From NCBI GenBank assembly GCA_038502445.1, contig JAHLJS010000006.1, positions 4,936,553-5,000,552 of the forward strand: DNA of 64,000 nucleotides, given 5' to 3'. This document shows positions 1-11,226 of this stretch, piece by piece. The position numbers and the translations under genes were made by a program. The first letter of the stretch is position 1. Each line of letters opens with the position of its first letter. The notes beneath the pieces were generated by a model. The model searched no databases. It worked only from the letters and a program-made list of their open reading frames with translations, and was not told the origin of the DNA. Source of the stretch: Eremochloa ophiuroides (taxonomy: Eukaryota; Streptophyta; Magnoliopsida; Poales; Poaceae).

Positions 1-1042
1 TACGGGCCTTCCCAATTTGGCGACCACTTGCCGAATCGGCTGCCTTTAGTCCCGATAGGTAGAATAGTTTTCCAGACTAGCTCCGATTCGGCAAAGCTCT
101 TGCCTCTTACTTTGGTGTTGTAATATTTAGCCACCTGCATCTTGTTTGCTTCAATACACTCCAAAGCTTTGAGCCGATGACAATGTAAATCTTCAAGGAC
201 TGTCTATCATGATATCTTTATATTCACCGGCTGTAAGCTTGTTCTGCAACGTGACACGCCATGTTTTAGACTGAATTTCCCAGGGCAGGACAACAGCGTG
301 TCCATAGACCAACTCATATGGCGTAGCCTTAGTCGAGCCATTCGGTACGCCCACAGAGCCTCACCCAACGTCTAGCACCACTTTCCTGGGAGTCTGCTCA
401 ATCTTCTTCTTGATGACCTTGATTAAAATTTGATTTGAAGCGTCAGCCTGACCGTTAGCTTGGGCATAATAAGGCGATGAATTATAAATTTTGATGCCTA
501 TGTCGTCTGCAAAGGTCAGAGATTCATCCGAAGTGAACATGGTCCCTTGATCTGTTGTGATGGTCTGTGGTATACCAAACCTGTAGATGATGTGTTCCTT
601 CACAAACTCAATTATATCTCCAGATGTGGACATTCCTCAAAAGAACAACTTCTACCCACTTAGTAAAATAGTCGGTTGCAACCAGTATCCATTTGTGACC
701 TTTACTAGATGGTGAATAGATTTGGCCGATCAGATCAATTTCCCAACCTCTGAACGGCCATGGCTTGATGATAGGATTCATAGCTAAAGCAGGAGATTTC
801 TGCACATTCCCAAATCTCTGGCATTCTCGGCAGCCCTTGTAATATTTGAAACAATCTTCGAGCAATGTTAGCCAATAATAACCAGTCCTTTTGATGATCC
901 ACTTTATCTTGTGAGCCGATTGGTGAGCACCGCAGACCCCTTCATGAACCTCACTCATCAGCTTTGCTGACTCTTCTGTCCTGAGGCATTTCAACAACAC
1001 TCCTTCGACAGTCTTATAATACAACTGACCATCCAGCAGCAC
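1..1042 (-). pseudogene. integrase domain of the Tat-lineage element (broken, partial)
   Basis: Integrase would insert the cDNA into the host genome. Frame 1042 to 608 holds the zinc-binding region, ending in the CRECQRFGN motif, then the start of the catalytic core (WEIDLIGQ, first Asp; VATDYFTKWVE). Frame 633 to 361 continues the core with TTDQGTMFTS (second Asp) and YYAQANGQADASNQ. In this family the last catalytic residue is Glu in a GQAEA context; here it reads Asp. The two halves lie in different frames, so there is a frameshift near 608-633. The rest runs to the window edge without a long frame. Motif identification is confident; function is lost. Confidence 0.8.
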
Positions 1043-1120
1043 ATACTTGACAGTTTTGTACCTCAGCTTTCTACCAACTTTCTATGAAGGATTTACAAGG
1101 TAACTTGCTATCTCGCCCTG

Positions 1121-1568
1121 CTAGTCATCATCCGATTGCTCGGTATTGAAGATCTCCTGCATCGATCTGTAACCCGAGGCGCTCTGCGCTAACCGATTAG
1201 CCTCTTGATTTTGGGCTCTGAGAATATGATAAAGTGAAACAGCCATAAACCCTCTGATCAAAGCCTGGACACTAATCATGATAGCCTCTGAGTATGTCAT
1301 CTTTACATTCAAATAGGCCAAGTAATTGGTTGATGACTAGTTGTGAATCTCAAAATACCTCAACTACATCGGCCTTTGCTTCGTGCAGAAGCTGAAATCC
1401 CTTCCAAATCGCCTCATACTCAGCCGGATTGTTTGTCACCGTAGGCCCGATCTGGAAAGCGAACTCGAAACGTTGACCTCGAAGTGATACAAGTATTACC
1501 CCAGCACCTCCATGTTGCTTGCAAGATGATCCATCAAAGAACATAGTCCACGACACCACATCAACCAT
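1121..1568 (-). pseudogene. second RNase H-like domain of the Tat-lineage element (broken)
   Basis: Frame 1568 to 1350 begins near WTMFFDGSS and has GGAGVILVS and TNNPAEYEA, the hallmark strands and helix of the RNase H fold that Tat elements carry in addition to their ordinary RNase H. Frame 1321 to 1121 continues with a helix rich in Ala and Arg (RAQNQEANRLAQSASGY), the usual C-terminal part. A stop or frameshift separates them around 1321-1350. Position between RT/RNase H and integrase supports the identification. It would help remove the RNA strand or assist strand transfer in reverse transcription; here it is non-functional. Confidence 0.75.
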
Positions 1569-1589
1569 ACTAACAGCGTCTCCATGATG

Positions 1590-2900
1590 CTAGGTGATGA
1601 AATCGGCTATTGCTTGCCCCTTGACTGCTTTAGCCGATTCGAACCTCAAGTCAAACTCAGAGAGTGCCAAAATCCACTTGCCGATCCGTTCATTGAGAAT
1701 TGGCATTGACAACATATGCCTGATCACGTCTGCCTTGGACACCACCACACACTCGGCTGATAACAAATAGTGCCTCAACTTGGTGCACGAGTAGAATAGA
1801 CGTAAGCACAGTTTCTCAGTCGGCGTATATCTTGTTTCGGGATCCAAAAGCCTCCTGCTCAGATAGAAAACCGCCCTCTCTTTCCCTTCGAATTCTTGAA
1901 AAAGGGCCGAGCCAATCGTATGGTCCTCGGCTGTCACGTACAGCTTTAAAAGCTTACCTGCCTGTGGCGGCACCAGAACAGGTGGAGACTTCATATACTC
2001 TTTGATTTCGTCAAAAGCCTTCTGCTGTATGTCACCCCATCTAAATTCTTGATCGTCTTTAAGTTTCAACAATGGTGAGAACGGCAGCACCTTCTCTGAC
2101 AAATTAGCAATGAATCTTCTAATGAAATTGATCTTGCCGAGTAAAGACTGCAACTCTCTCTCATTAGTTGGCGGCACAAGCTGATCGATGGCCTTCCTGC
2201 TCTTGCTGCCAACCTCGATTCCTTCGCGATGGACCATGAAACCCAAGAATTCTCCTGCTGACACCCCAAAAGCACATTTATTAGGATTCATCTTCAAACT
2301 ATGCTTTTGTGTGCACTCCAAGGTGGCCTTCAAATCGGCTAAGTGATCCTTGTAGCTCTTGGACTTCACAACCACATCATCAATTTAAATTTCAACAATC
2401 TTGCCGATCAACTTATGAAAGATATAATTCATAGCCCTTTGATAAGTCGCGCCGGGCATTTTTCAAACCAAAAGTCATTACAAGCCACTCGAACAAACCG
2501 ATTGCACGAGGACACCTGAAAGCAGTCTTAGCAATATCTTCGTCAGCCATAAAGATTTGATTGTAGCCAGCATTACCATCCATGAAGCTGATGACATGGT
2601 GCCCTGCAGCCGAATCAACTAACATATCGGCTATTGGCATTGGGTAGCCATTCATTGGGCTAGCTCTGTTCAAGTCCCTGAATTCGATGCAAACTCGCAA
2701 TTTGCCATTCTTCTTGTACACAGGGACAATATTCGATACCCATTCGGCGTATTGGCAAGCTCGAATGAACTTGGCTTACAGCAACCTCTCGATTTCGGCC
2801 TTGATGTCAGGCAATGTCTCCTGCTTGAATCATCGTGGCAGTTGCTTGAATGGCTGAAATCCGGGTTTGATAGGCAGCCTGTGCTCAACAATCAATTCGT
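1590..2900 (-). pseudogene. reverse transcriptase and RNase H of the Tat-lineage element (broken)
   Basis: Frame 2721 to 2413 covers the RT fingers and palm (KLRVCIEFRDLNRAS, FMDGNAGYNQIFMA, TFGLKNA). Frame 2375 to 1590 covers the rest of the palm, thumb, connection and RNase H, ending in KGQAIADFIT. Breaks seen: a frameshift just after GLKNA near 2455; a TAA at 2385-2387 exactly where the Tyr of the catalytic Y-x-D-D motif belongs, followed by IDDVVVKSK; and two further in-frame stops upstream (2745-2850). The polymerase cannot be made from this copy. The N-terminal part matches the PGFxPFKQ start typical of gypsy RT. Confidence 0.85.
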
Positions 2901-3401
2901 CCAAACCAGGCATCTCATAATATTCTCAGGCGAATCAATCTTTGTATTCTTTTAATAGATCAATCAACTCCCGCCTGAACTCAGGGTCAAGATTATCAGC
3001 AATGTACGTTGGCCTTGGTCTGTCACCTGGTCCAATATCCACTTCTTCAAGTTTATCGGCCGACGTAAAACCCTGTCCAAGCTTGCCCTCGGTGCCATCG
3101 ATCGGATTCTCCATTAATAAAAAGACTCAGAGCCGATTACCCTGGACCGGCTGTTGACTCTCATCGCTGATCTTGATGGAGCCTTCATCCCAAGTCTTGC
3201 CAAAAAAATAGTCATGATCCCCAGCTTCCCAGTAGGTAGCATCCGCTGCAGTCTATACTCACTGAATCATCAGCTGGGACCACTTCAACCTCATCACCAT
3301 GGCAATGGATTACACATTGGTGCATTGTGGACGGACACACAGCAGTTGGCATGGATCCAATCACGCCCAAGCAATAAACTATAAGAGCCTTTGCCTGTCA
3401 A

Positions 3402-3608
3402 TCACGAAGAAGGTGGTGAGCAGTGTCTTCTTCCCGACTGTTGACTCGACATTGATTGCACCCCGGGTGAAGAGTTGCCCCCGAAGTCCTTGAGCATCAT
3501 GTCGGTCTCAATCAAATCATCAGGGCCCTTGCCCAGCTTGTGGAAGGTGGTGTAAGGCATGAGATTGACTGTGGCGCCACCATCCACCAGCATCTTGGTC
3601 ATTGGCAT
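3402..3608 (-). pseudogene. retroviral-type aspartic protease remnant (DGGA active site)
   Basis: The minus frame has MLVDGGATVNLMPYTTFHKL about ten residues in. This is the plant gypsy protease active-site loop, with DGG in place of the usual D-T/S-G, followed by the helix KLGKGPDDLIETDMML. It would cut the Gag-Pol precursor. The frame breaks after about 68 residues, so the flap and second half are lost or frameshifted. It lies between the gag tail and RT, as expected. The DGG variant is common in Tat-group elements and is not by itself a defect. Confidence 0.7.
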
Positions 3609-3612
3609 TCTA

Positions 3613-6258
3613 TCAACGTATCCCTTGAGGTATAGGGCCTTCAGGTGCTGGTGCTTGGGTGGCTTGTCGAAAAGTAGCCTGCTGCGCGAAGATCAGCCTG
3701 GCGGCGCCCTGCTCAGATTCTGATTCATTGGAGTCAGAAAAAATGTCAACTTTCCTGGCTCGGGGCGCTCTGAACTCAGTCGGAAGCACGAACACTATCT
3801 GCGTATCGGCTATTTCCTTCCCTTTGTCCTGAGGAGGCTTCTCCCGCCAGACCTACTTTGGGCGGCCTTCTGCTTTGAGCTCCCTGTTCCTGAGGCGCTG
3901 CACATGGCGTCTTTGACTCTTGGTTAAGTCTCCAGGGCACCACTGGTTCTCCTACCAAACCGGCTCTTGGTGACCGATTGATGCCTCGTTGAGCCGATCA
4001 CGCAGGTCTCTTTTTTCGCGCCTGATCCTGCATGTCACGTGGGCGTCCAAGCCTCTCATGCACAGACCGGTGGTTGGTTTGAGAATGCTTGTACTCCCAG
4101 TACTAGGTCGCTGCATTCCAGGCAGTTGCACAGAGTCGGTAGTCTCAAATCTTCGTTCCAGCAATGCCAGAAGAATGGGCAATGCCATTGACTTTCTTCT
4201 TTCTCCCGGCGGCGAGCCAGCTCCTCTTGATAGCGGGCTTCTTCTTCATCACAAGCCCATTTCCGGTACTCCTCTTTCTCGAGCTGCCTCCAATGAGTCT
4301 TCTCCTTTTCCCGTCGCCATTTGTTTAGCAAATCGCAGGATGTAGGGCTGGTCTTCTTGGTGCCACTGGACTCTCCCTTCTCAAATCGGCTCTTGTTCTG
4401 CGCTCAGCTTCTCCTGATCATCTCCAACTCCTCTGTCGATATTTGCATATTTGGATCGACTGATGCATTTCTCCTGGCCTGGTTGGAGGTCAGAACTTTC
4501 ATCTTGCCAGCAAGGGGTCGCCACCTCGACCATATTCTGGCCCCTTCGGGAATGGGAACTTATCGATCTTCATTTTCCCCTTGGGAGGGCTGTCAAACTT
4601 CAATAGGCCACGAGAGATAGCTCTTTGAATCTGGTTTCTGAACGCGCGGCATCCATTGGTGTCGCGTGTGCTGACGCCGTGGTATTGGCAGAACGGTTTC
4701 CCTTTTAATTCTTCAGGAGAGGGTCTCACATAATCGGCAAGGGAACGTGATCTGCCCAGCACTGACCAGTAGATCAAATAACTTGTCTAGCTTATGCATA
4801 TCAAAATCATACTGATCTTCTGCACTCCAGTTCTTAGGCACAGCCATGGGCCTCTTGCCCCAGTTCAGCTCAACAGCGGCGACTTCATCATCGGAATCTG
4901 AATTGCTGATGTACGCGGTCTGCTTGTACCTCCCTTCCTTTTTGAAAGTCTGGGCCTGCAACTCAAGCGCGGCCACTTTCTGCATCACCATGGCTAACAC
5001 TATCAAAGTCAGTGCCCACAAGCTTCTCCTAAACATGCGGGAGCATTCCACCGATAACCAAGTGAGCGAGCTGCTTGTCGGAACAGGTTCAATGAATAGC
5101 ACATATTCCTCATCTCTCTGAAGCGCTTTGATGAAGGCCGACCCGGTCTCGCTACTCTTCTAGGCACATGCTGGTCAGATCGACAATAGTTTTCTCCCCT
5201 GTGCCAGAGAAGAAATAGCTATGAAATTTACTTTCCAAATCCGCCAGGTTCTGAATCGAATCCGGCTCTAGAGTGGTAAACCAACTGAAAGCCGGTCCAG
5301 TCAATGATAGTGAGATGATAGTGAGAAGAAACAGACCCAGTGAGCGTCCTCATACGACGCTTCGCCAAGCTGAGTCAGGTATCGGCTGATGTGCTCTATG
5401 GTGGACATGTCATCCTGCCCACTGAACTTGGTAAAGTCCAGCATGCGATACCTCTAGCGGCAGCGCCACACGATCAAACCACACAGGGTAAGGGCGCCTG
5501 TATCTGATCTGTACTCCCGCCTTCGGCTGCAAGCCGAATTGGTCCCTGAGCATTGCACTCATCTTGTTTATCAATTCATCTTGAGGCGACTGGGCATATC
5601 CAGGGTGTGGTGCTGATGAGAGCTCTTGATTGGTATGTCCGTAATGATAGCTCGGGTGGGCCCGTTCTCGGTCGGCGCATTCCCAGTCGTCTGCATGTAA
5701 GCAGCAATCTGCTCAGTAGAATAGTCTTTGTATAGCTTAGGAGCTGAAGCTATTTTTGGAGTCGAACCCGCCATCATATTGGGACCTTGGACAGTCGGCT
5801 TTGGCGGATTCGGCTGTTGCGGCGGAGGATTGGAAGTTCTAGCCGCTGCACCTGATTTGGAGTCTTCTGGTGGTATGTTGAAGTATGTGGCGCCCAGAGA
5901 TTCCCAGTCCTGTCTGTTGATGACGGTCTTCATGATATTATAAAACGTCTGCAGGAAGACGTTGTGATGATGCCCGACTGCCTGATGCGAGGCTGACCAA
6001 ATGGCGCTTTGAATAAACTCTTTGAATTCATCTTCGCCCTTATCGCTGTGGCCAGGCATGACCCACCTTGGATACGGATGCTTCTTGAACACGCGGCCAG
6101 TCACGATTCTTGTCGAACGACAGCAGACAGGCATCAAGGAACTCCTCGATGATCTGATCCAGAATCACAGCATCTTCAGGATCGATCTCATTACGCTTGA
6201 CTCTGATGACACCATCATCCCTGGAGGCATCGTTCTCCGGATTCTTTCCCTTAGTCAT
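3613..6258 (-). pseudogene. gag of the Tat-lineage element (multiple frameshifts)
   Basis: The start is placed at 6258, a few bases inside the primer-binding site, where the frame begins MTKGKNPENDASRDDG. Recognisable blocks follow in different frames: 6137-5571 (WVMPGHSDKGEDEFKEFIQ and the Pro-rich stretch PPPQQPNPPKP), 5102-4713 (KNWSAEDQYDFDMHKLDKLF), 4777-4499 (ELKGKPFCQYHGVSTRDTNG and a following Cys, a CxxH...C zinc-knuckle-like motif), 4331-4056 (a charged helix, then WHCPFFWHCWNEDLRLPTL), and 3795-3613 (MFVLPTEFRAP) leading into the protease. These are typical Tat gag and gag-protease linker segments. At least four frame changes make it a pseudogene. Gag would form the virus-like particle. 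Confidence 0.75.
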
Positions 6259-6268
6259 GAGTGAAACT

Positions 6269-6286
6269 GTCCCACCGGGCGTGCCA
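6269..6286 (-). other. primer-binding site of the Tat-lineage element
   Basis: On the minus strand the bases next to the 5' LTR read TTGGCACGCCCGGTGGGAC, separated from the LTR end by about five bases. A TGGCRCGCC-type site in this position is the usual tRNA-primer site of this retrotransposon group. The tRNA identity was not determined. Confidence 0.6.
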
Positions 6287-7213
6287 AAAAGTGTGTTGGC
6301 ACAAAAAGTGGTTCCTCACGCTCAACACACCAGCGAAACCAGATACGATCTTAAGAGCATTGGAGCTTCTCAGATCCAGCTAGCTTCAAAACCCGATCCC
6401 AGAGTGCCGATGACCCTCAAGCGTGCCAATCAATTTGACCTGCAATTGATAAGGAGAAAGATAGTCAGTAATCACAAGGCAGAACCAGCCGGTGGGTCCA
6501 GGCAGTTCCAACTATATGGCTCTATGAGCCGATATGATCAGAGATCGACTAAAGAGTCGATTCCGGCATGCATGCATGATTTATCACAGAATAGTCATTG
6601 AACTGATATATGACCGATTAATATGCGTAATCAGATATGACAATCTACATTAAACAGGTTTATGCAGAAAGCTATAACAGATCAAGATGTAATTGATTGA
6701 TACAAACAGGTTAAATTATTCGATACAAACTGTCTGAATGTTAAACAGAGAGAAATCGGCTATTTAGCCGATTTGGCAAAACACGATCGGTAAGCTAGTG
6801 TTTCTCGTGGAGGCATAACTGCATAGGCTATTTAGCCGATCCAGGATCCGTGAAGCAGAAAACTTGATGGTGGCAAAAGTCACAAGTCGATTCAATGGGA
6901 ATACGGAACTGGTCTAAAGGCCGGCGGTTCTGCACCCATATAAATCGGCTCTTGCCAAGTCCACTCATCACGTACGAGCAAGATTGCGGAAGTACTGGCC
7001 GATAAGCATGAATAAAACGTAGATGAATTCTTTCATATAGATCTAAGGCCAATACTATGCAATCTTGATCGGGCAAAAAGATATTATAGACATAAATAAA
7101 CAATAAAGAATAACATAACATCTTGATAATTTAATGAATCTAACTAAGACGCCAATTTAGTTAGAGCCGATAACTAATCCTTGCACATGATCAAGCTTAA
7201 CCTAAGCCCTCTT

Positions 7214-7435
7214 CCACCGGATGACGCTAGACATAGATTAAACGAGAAAATAAGCATGAATCGATAACTAACCCTTATTTCATCTATGCTCACGTCCACC
7301 GGATGATGCTAAACTTATACCAAATAAGAATCAACCCCGATCTACGATGCTCCCATGTCCGCCGGATGACATTAAAGAGACAAAGTTTAGCGAGGCATGA
7401 CGGTACTTACAAACAAGCCTGCGCCCACCGGATGA
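7214..7435 (-). repeat. four spaced CCACCGGATGA repeats in the LTR
   Basis: The 11-base motif CC(A/G)CCGGATGA occurs at 7214-7224, 7296-7306, 7359-7369 and 7425-7435, with 63-82 bases between starts and partly similar spacers. It could be a degenerate tandem repeat or a set of protein-binding sites in the LTR; nothing here tells them apart. Confidence 0.6.
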
Positions 7436-7543
7436 CACCCAGCCCGATTGAAGAAACTCGCCGAGATCTACTTTACTCCTACTCCTAAGGGTTTGGCTGG
7501 AGCCGAAGGGTGTGTTGTATTGATGTGTACGTACATATTACAA

Positions 7544-7572
7544 TGGCCGGGGGTTTATATTTATACCCTGGG
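7544..7572 (-). promoter_or_regulatory. TATA-type promoter element in the 5' LTR
   Basis: The minus strand reads GGGTATAAATATAAACCCC within an otherwise moderate-GC LTR. The position, about 320 bases from the LTR's outer end, suits the retrotransposon core promoter. Confidence 0.5.
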
Positions 7573-7887
7573 CTTGACAAGATAGAGTCCTAGTCGAATT
7601 ACAACTCAAAACGAACATGGAAACTAACAAACTCTCCTAAATTAAAGGTAATTTGGAGCCCAATCTTTCCTTTCTTTAACGGACTCCGAACGTGATCGCT
7701 TCTTGGCGCCGGAGACTCGTGCTGACGTCATCAATCGACTTTTTCATTCAACCGCACCATCTTCGCTTCAGCTCAACAATCGATTCCGAGAGTCGATCGA
7801 CTATCTCTGCCTTTGCCTCTGTCCCGAAATCGGCTATCTGTGTTCGACATCGACTATCTGCACTCGGTCCAGATTTTGGCGTAAACA

Positions 7888-8301
7888 GGCGTGTATGCTC
7901 TCGCTAAGGATGCATGACACTTGTGGGGAAGCAGAGCGCGGCGGTGGCCTGCGGGAAGTGTGGCGGCTGCCTGCGGGAAGCGTGTGCGGCAACGGGGAGC
8001 AAGAGGTAGTGCAAGGCGAGGGATGAGAACCTGAGAGGGATTGCGACGGCGGGGAGCGAGATGGATTGTGGCGGCAGGGGGTCAGGAGGTGGAGCTAGGA
8101 AGGTATAGAAAACGAGTATGAACTAGGTTAGGGAATAGGGGGCTCTTAGCAGGTCGCCATCCAGGCCTGTTTGTAAAATGTCGATTCGGGTTGTGCTCGC
8201 CTGTGGGCTTGAGTAGCGGCCCAGGCACGGCCTGTTGCCTCATGCCAGACCAACCCGAGCATGATGATCTTTGGGTTGTGCCGTGCTTAGGCCGGGCCAA
8301 A
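7888..8301. other. GC-rich transposon-like remnant split by a solo LTR
   Basis: Between the gypsy LTR and the solo LTR lies GC-rich DNA whose last ~100 bases (8200-8301) are full of GCC/GGC words (GGCCCAGGCACGGCC, GTGCCGTGCTTAGGCCGGGCC). Similar text continues after the solo LTR (11159-11190, GCGAGCCCTCATGCCAGGCC). This resembles the subterminal sequence of the GC-rich hAT element at 25484-26484. It is probably an older hAT-type terminal region cut by the LTR insertion. No coding region is supported. Confidence 0.4.
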
Positions 8302-11153
8302 TGTCACACCCAATTTTAAGGATAAAATTGAATGAACCAACTTATGTGCGCCCAGAGATCAATCACACACATAAGCGACAAATTACATAGTACCATCACA
8401 AGGTTTAATACATAATGAATAATATCACAGAGTCTTTACATAAATAGTAATAGACTAATAATTATAATCTCTCGCGGAAGCTCCAATTCACAGGGAAGTA
8501 GTTGACTGGTGAACACAATCCTAGTAATCCTCAGAAGAATCGTCATAGTCATCTGTTACCCATCCGAGATTTTTATCCAAATATGAAAAATAAAGCAAGC
8601 GTAAGTACATGTCGTACTCAACAAGAATAGCACGGGTTTATGAGGCTCAAATAAGGCAAGACACTGGTTTGACAGCGGTTGCTTTTAGTTGATCATATTT
8701 TAGCAATTTGAGTAGCAGCAATAGAATATACCAAGGAACAAGATTCGCATGATCATATAAACATGATAATTAATATGGAATAAACATCAATAGAAACTCT
8801 AAATAAATTAATATTAAATTAGTTAAGTTCCTGTAAGACGTCTAAGGCCGCTCGTGACCGTGAGCGCGGCTGATATATCAGTTTTACACTCTGCAGAGGT
8901 TGCACACTTTCACCATAAGTCGTGATTCCCATATGCCAAGGGTCATGACTCCTATGTCACCTCACCAAGGAAGTGCGGCAGGGTACACTATGAAGTCTTT
9001 CAAAAGCTTTCCTATCATGCCACTAATCAATCCAGGCGCAATGGCAAGGGGTGGTAGAGCCCTCCTTCTAGTGGCACACACACGCAGCAGTACACACAAA
9101 GACAGGAGCCACAAAACAACCAGCTCGGTAAGGAACCTTTCAAGATTAACAACATAATAGAAAGTAACTTCATACTTAACTAAAGTCAGAGCCATATGAC
9201 CCTCATGGTTGCGCTGTAAGTCCCGGTGTCATACTTATAGTTAAGTCCTTAGTCCATGTTGCTAAAAAGCGTCTTTTAATCTTTATTTCATAATTAATTA
9301 ATCAAGTTCATAAGATCATGACATCATCAAGCACTAGCATCACTACTCAAATGCAATCTCATAGGTAACAAGGATCAATTCATCAAAACTAGGAATAAAT
9401 ACTATGGTTGCCAAGGTAGACACATGCATCATGAATTTAATTGATTAAGGTGAATAGGCAACAAGGATGATCCATACTATACTTGCCTTGATCAAAGTGC
9501 TCTTGAGAACTTGGATCCTCAGCGTACTCTTGATCACCAACGTATTGCTCACCGTCTGAACTCGATCATAAAATCACCACACAATCATCGAGGTGATCAT
9601 ACACGAAGCAAATAAGATCTATATTAGAAACAGTACACCAATAGTGGAAAAACAGATTGAAAAGTGTATAAAAATAATCTACGCGTCGCTACGATTCCAA
9701 CGATATAAAGATCACGAAAATCGGAGTTCAAACGGAGAAGTTATGAAATAAACAAGTTTTACTTTAATAAAACAATAGATTAGATCTAATCTTGAATTTT
9801 AAAAGTTGAAAACATGTACAACAGTAGCATCATTAGATAGATTACAAAATTACGAATCTAACGAGACTTAAACGGATTAAATCGGAGCTAAAACGAATAT
9901 TCTATGGCCAAAATAAATTGAGTGGCAAATCTGTAAATATTGAAAACGTCTTTTGAATTTAAACCGAGAGAAATACGTTTTCTAAATACAAAAGCGTAAT
10001 CTGAGAAATACGCCAAAGGACCGCGGGTTAGAACATTAAAAAGCTGAGGGGCTCTTTTGCAAAAGTGCCGGCGAAGGGGTACTGGTGATTTTGATCCGTC
10101 CGATCCCAAATCAACGGCCCAGATTAGATCCAAGAGAGAGAGAGAGGGGATTCCGGCCAGCTATAGTGCTGGCATGGCGGCGGCTCACCGGAGCATCGCC
10201 GGAGACTGTGGTTCGGTGCTCGGTTTGCCCCGGGGAAAAGCTCTGGAGGTAGCTAAGGCCAAGGGGAATTGATCTAGGGCATCGGCGGGTGCTGCGGTGG
10301 TCCTCAGAGCAAGCAGCGAACGTGGCGGCCGCCATAGCTCGACGGCGAGGTCGCGGGGAAGGTTACGGTGCACCAAAACGAGAGAGAAGGGGTCGGAGAG
10401 CTTCCTCACCTTGACGCGAAGCTGAGGAGGCGGTCAATTGGTCCGAAGAAGGCTCCGACGACGGACTTCGACGGCGGCAGCGGCGGAGCTTGGTGGCGGC
10501 TGCGAGATTAGGGCGGCTCGGGCTCGATTGGAGGCGGCGGCTGCGGCTGGAACTTGTGGGGAGAGAGGCAGGGCTCGGGCAGTTTTATAGGGGCGCGAGG
10601 AGGCGGGCCTGGGGCGAACACCGAGGGAGTCGGAGTCGGCGGTTGGGCGCCGTCGTGTTCGGCCTGGACACCAACCAGAGGAAAGAGACGACACTGTGGT
10701 GCGGGCCCGGCCTGTCAGTCGGTAGGAGGGGGGAAGGCGGGCTGCGCTGGAACTGGGCTTCGGCCTGGCCGGCTGGGCCCAACGCGGGGAAGGAAGAGAG
10801 GGGAGGTGCGCTGGGCCATCGGCCCGAGTGGGAGAGGAGGGAGGCAGGGTGAAGGAGGAGGGGAGGTGGGCCGGCTTGGCCTGCAGAGAAGGGGAGGGAG
10901 TTTTCCCCTTTTTTTTCAAATTCATTTTCCAAATGAATTTTCAAAAATACTTTTGAATATGTTGCAATACCAGTAAAGTGAAATCAATACAAAATAGATA
11001 AGCAGCATGAATGCAACATACATATGGTTTCCCTATTTTAATTAACTCACAAAAATTATTATTCCCTATATTTATATTAAATACCCACAAGATTGCATAA
11101 AATAAATCAAATTAAATTCCTATTTCAAAGATGCAAATTTTTTGGGTGTTACA
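8302..11153 (-). mobile_element. solo LTR, gypsy type, with exact 5-bp target duplication
   Basis: The ends read TGTCACACCCAATTTT... and ...TTTTGGGTGTTACA on the plus strand. The flanks carry the exact duplication CCAAA at 8297-8301 and 11154-11158. No internal retrotransposon sequence lies between, so this is a 2.85-kb solo LTR left by LTR-LTR recombination. Orientation is taken as minus because a TATA box is seen on that strand in the GC-rich half and because plant gypsy LTRs often begin TGTAACACCC. The half from about 10.1 to 10.9 kb is very GC-rich and creates long chance frames on both strands, none of them convincing. Confidence 0.88.
10581..10593 (-). promoter_or_regulatory. TATA box inside the solo LTR
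   Basis: The minus strand reads CCCCTATAAAACTGCCC, an excellent plant TATA box embedded in GC-rich DNA. It is the best indicator of the LTR's transcription direction. Confidence 0.6.
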
Positions 11154-11184
11154 CCAAAGTTGCGAGCCCTCATGCCAGGCCGTC

Positions 11185-11226
11185 ATGTGTGTGCACGCGC
11201 TCGCGTGCGTGTGCGCGCACGTGTAG
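11185..11226. other. alternating purine-pyrimidine tract
   Basis: About 40 bases of almost strictly alternating G/T/C/A dinucleotides (runs such as TGTGTGTGCACGCGC and GTGCGCGCACGTGTA). Such tracts can adopt left-handed Z-DNA. It sits just outside the right target duplication of the solo LTR. Confidence 0.5.

Larger units (their letters stand above)
1..7887 (-). mobile_element. Ty3/gypsy LTR retrotransposon, Tat lineage, left end outside window
   Basis: Read on the minus strand the order is 5' LTR (6292-7887), primer-binding site, gag, aspartic protease, reverse transcriptase with RNase H, a second RNase H-like domain, then integrase running off the left edge; the 3' LTR is not in the window. 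A second RNase H-type domain between RT and integrase, a DGG-type protease and a CRECQRFGN zinc-finger motif are the reasons for placing it in the Tat group (relatives of RIRE2, cinful and Grande). The coding region has many stops and frameshifts, so it is inactive. No target duplication can be checked because the other end is missing. Confidence 0.85.
6292..7887 (-). repeat. 5' LTR of the Tat-lineage element
   Basis: On the minus strand it starts TGTTTACGCCAAAATCTGG (at 7887) and ends in CCAACACA at 6292, giving TG...CA ends and about 1.6 kb. It is followed directly by the primer-binding site. The LTR includes a TATA-box-like region near 7544-7572 and four dispersed copies of CCACCGGATGA. 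The inner boundary could be off by a few bases because the partner LTR is outside the window. Confidence 0.75.

Noticed and set aside
7692..8026. Arg-rich 107-residue frame crossing 7887
   Set aside because: It spans the boundary between an LTR and unrelated flanking DNA, so it is a chance frame.
10434..10976. Overlapping 120-163 residue frames as genes
   Set aside because: They lie inside the GC-rich half of the solo LTR, on both strands, with no recognisable domain.
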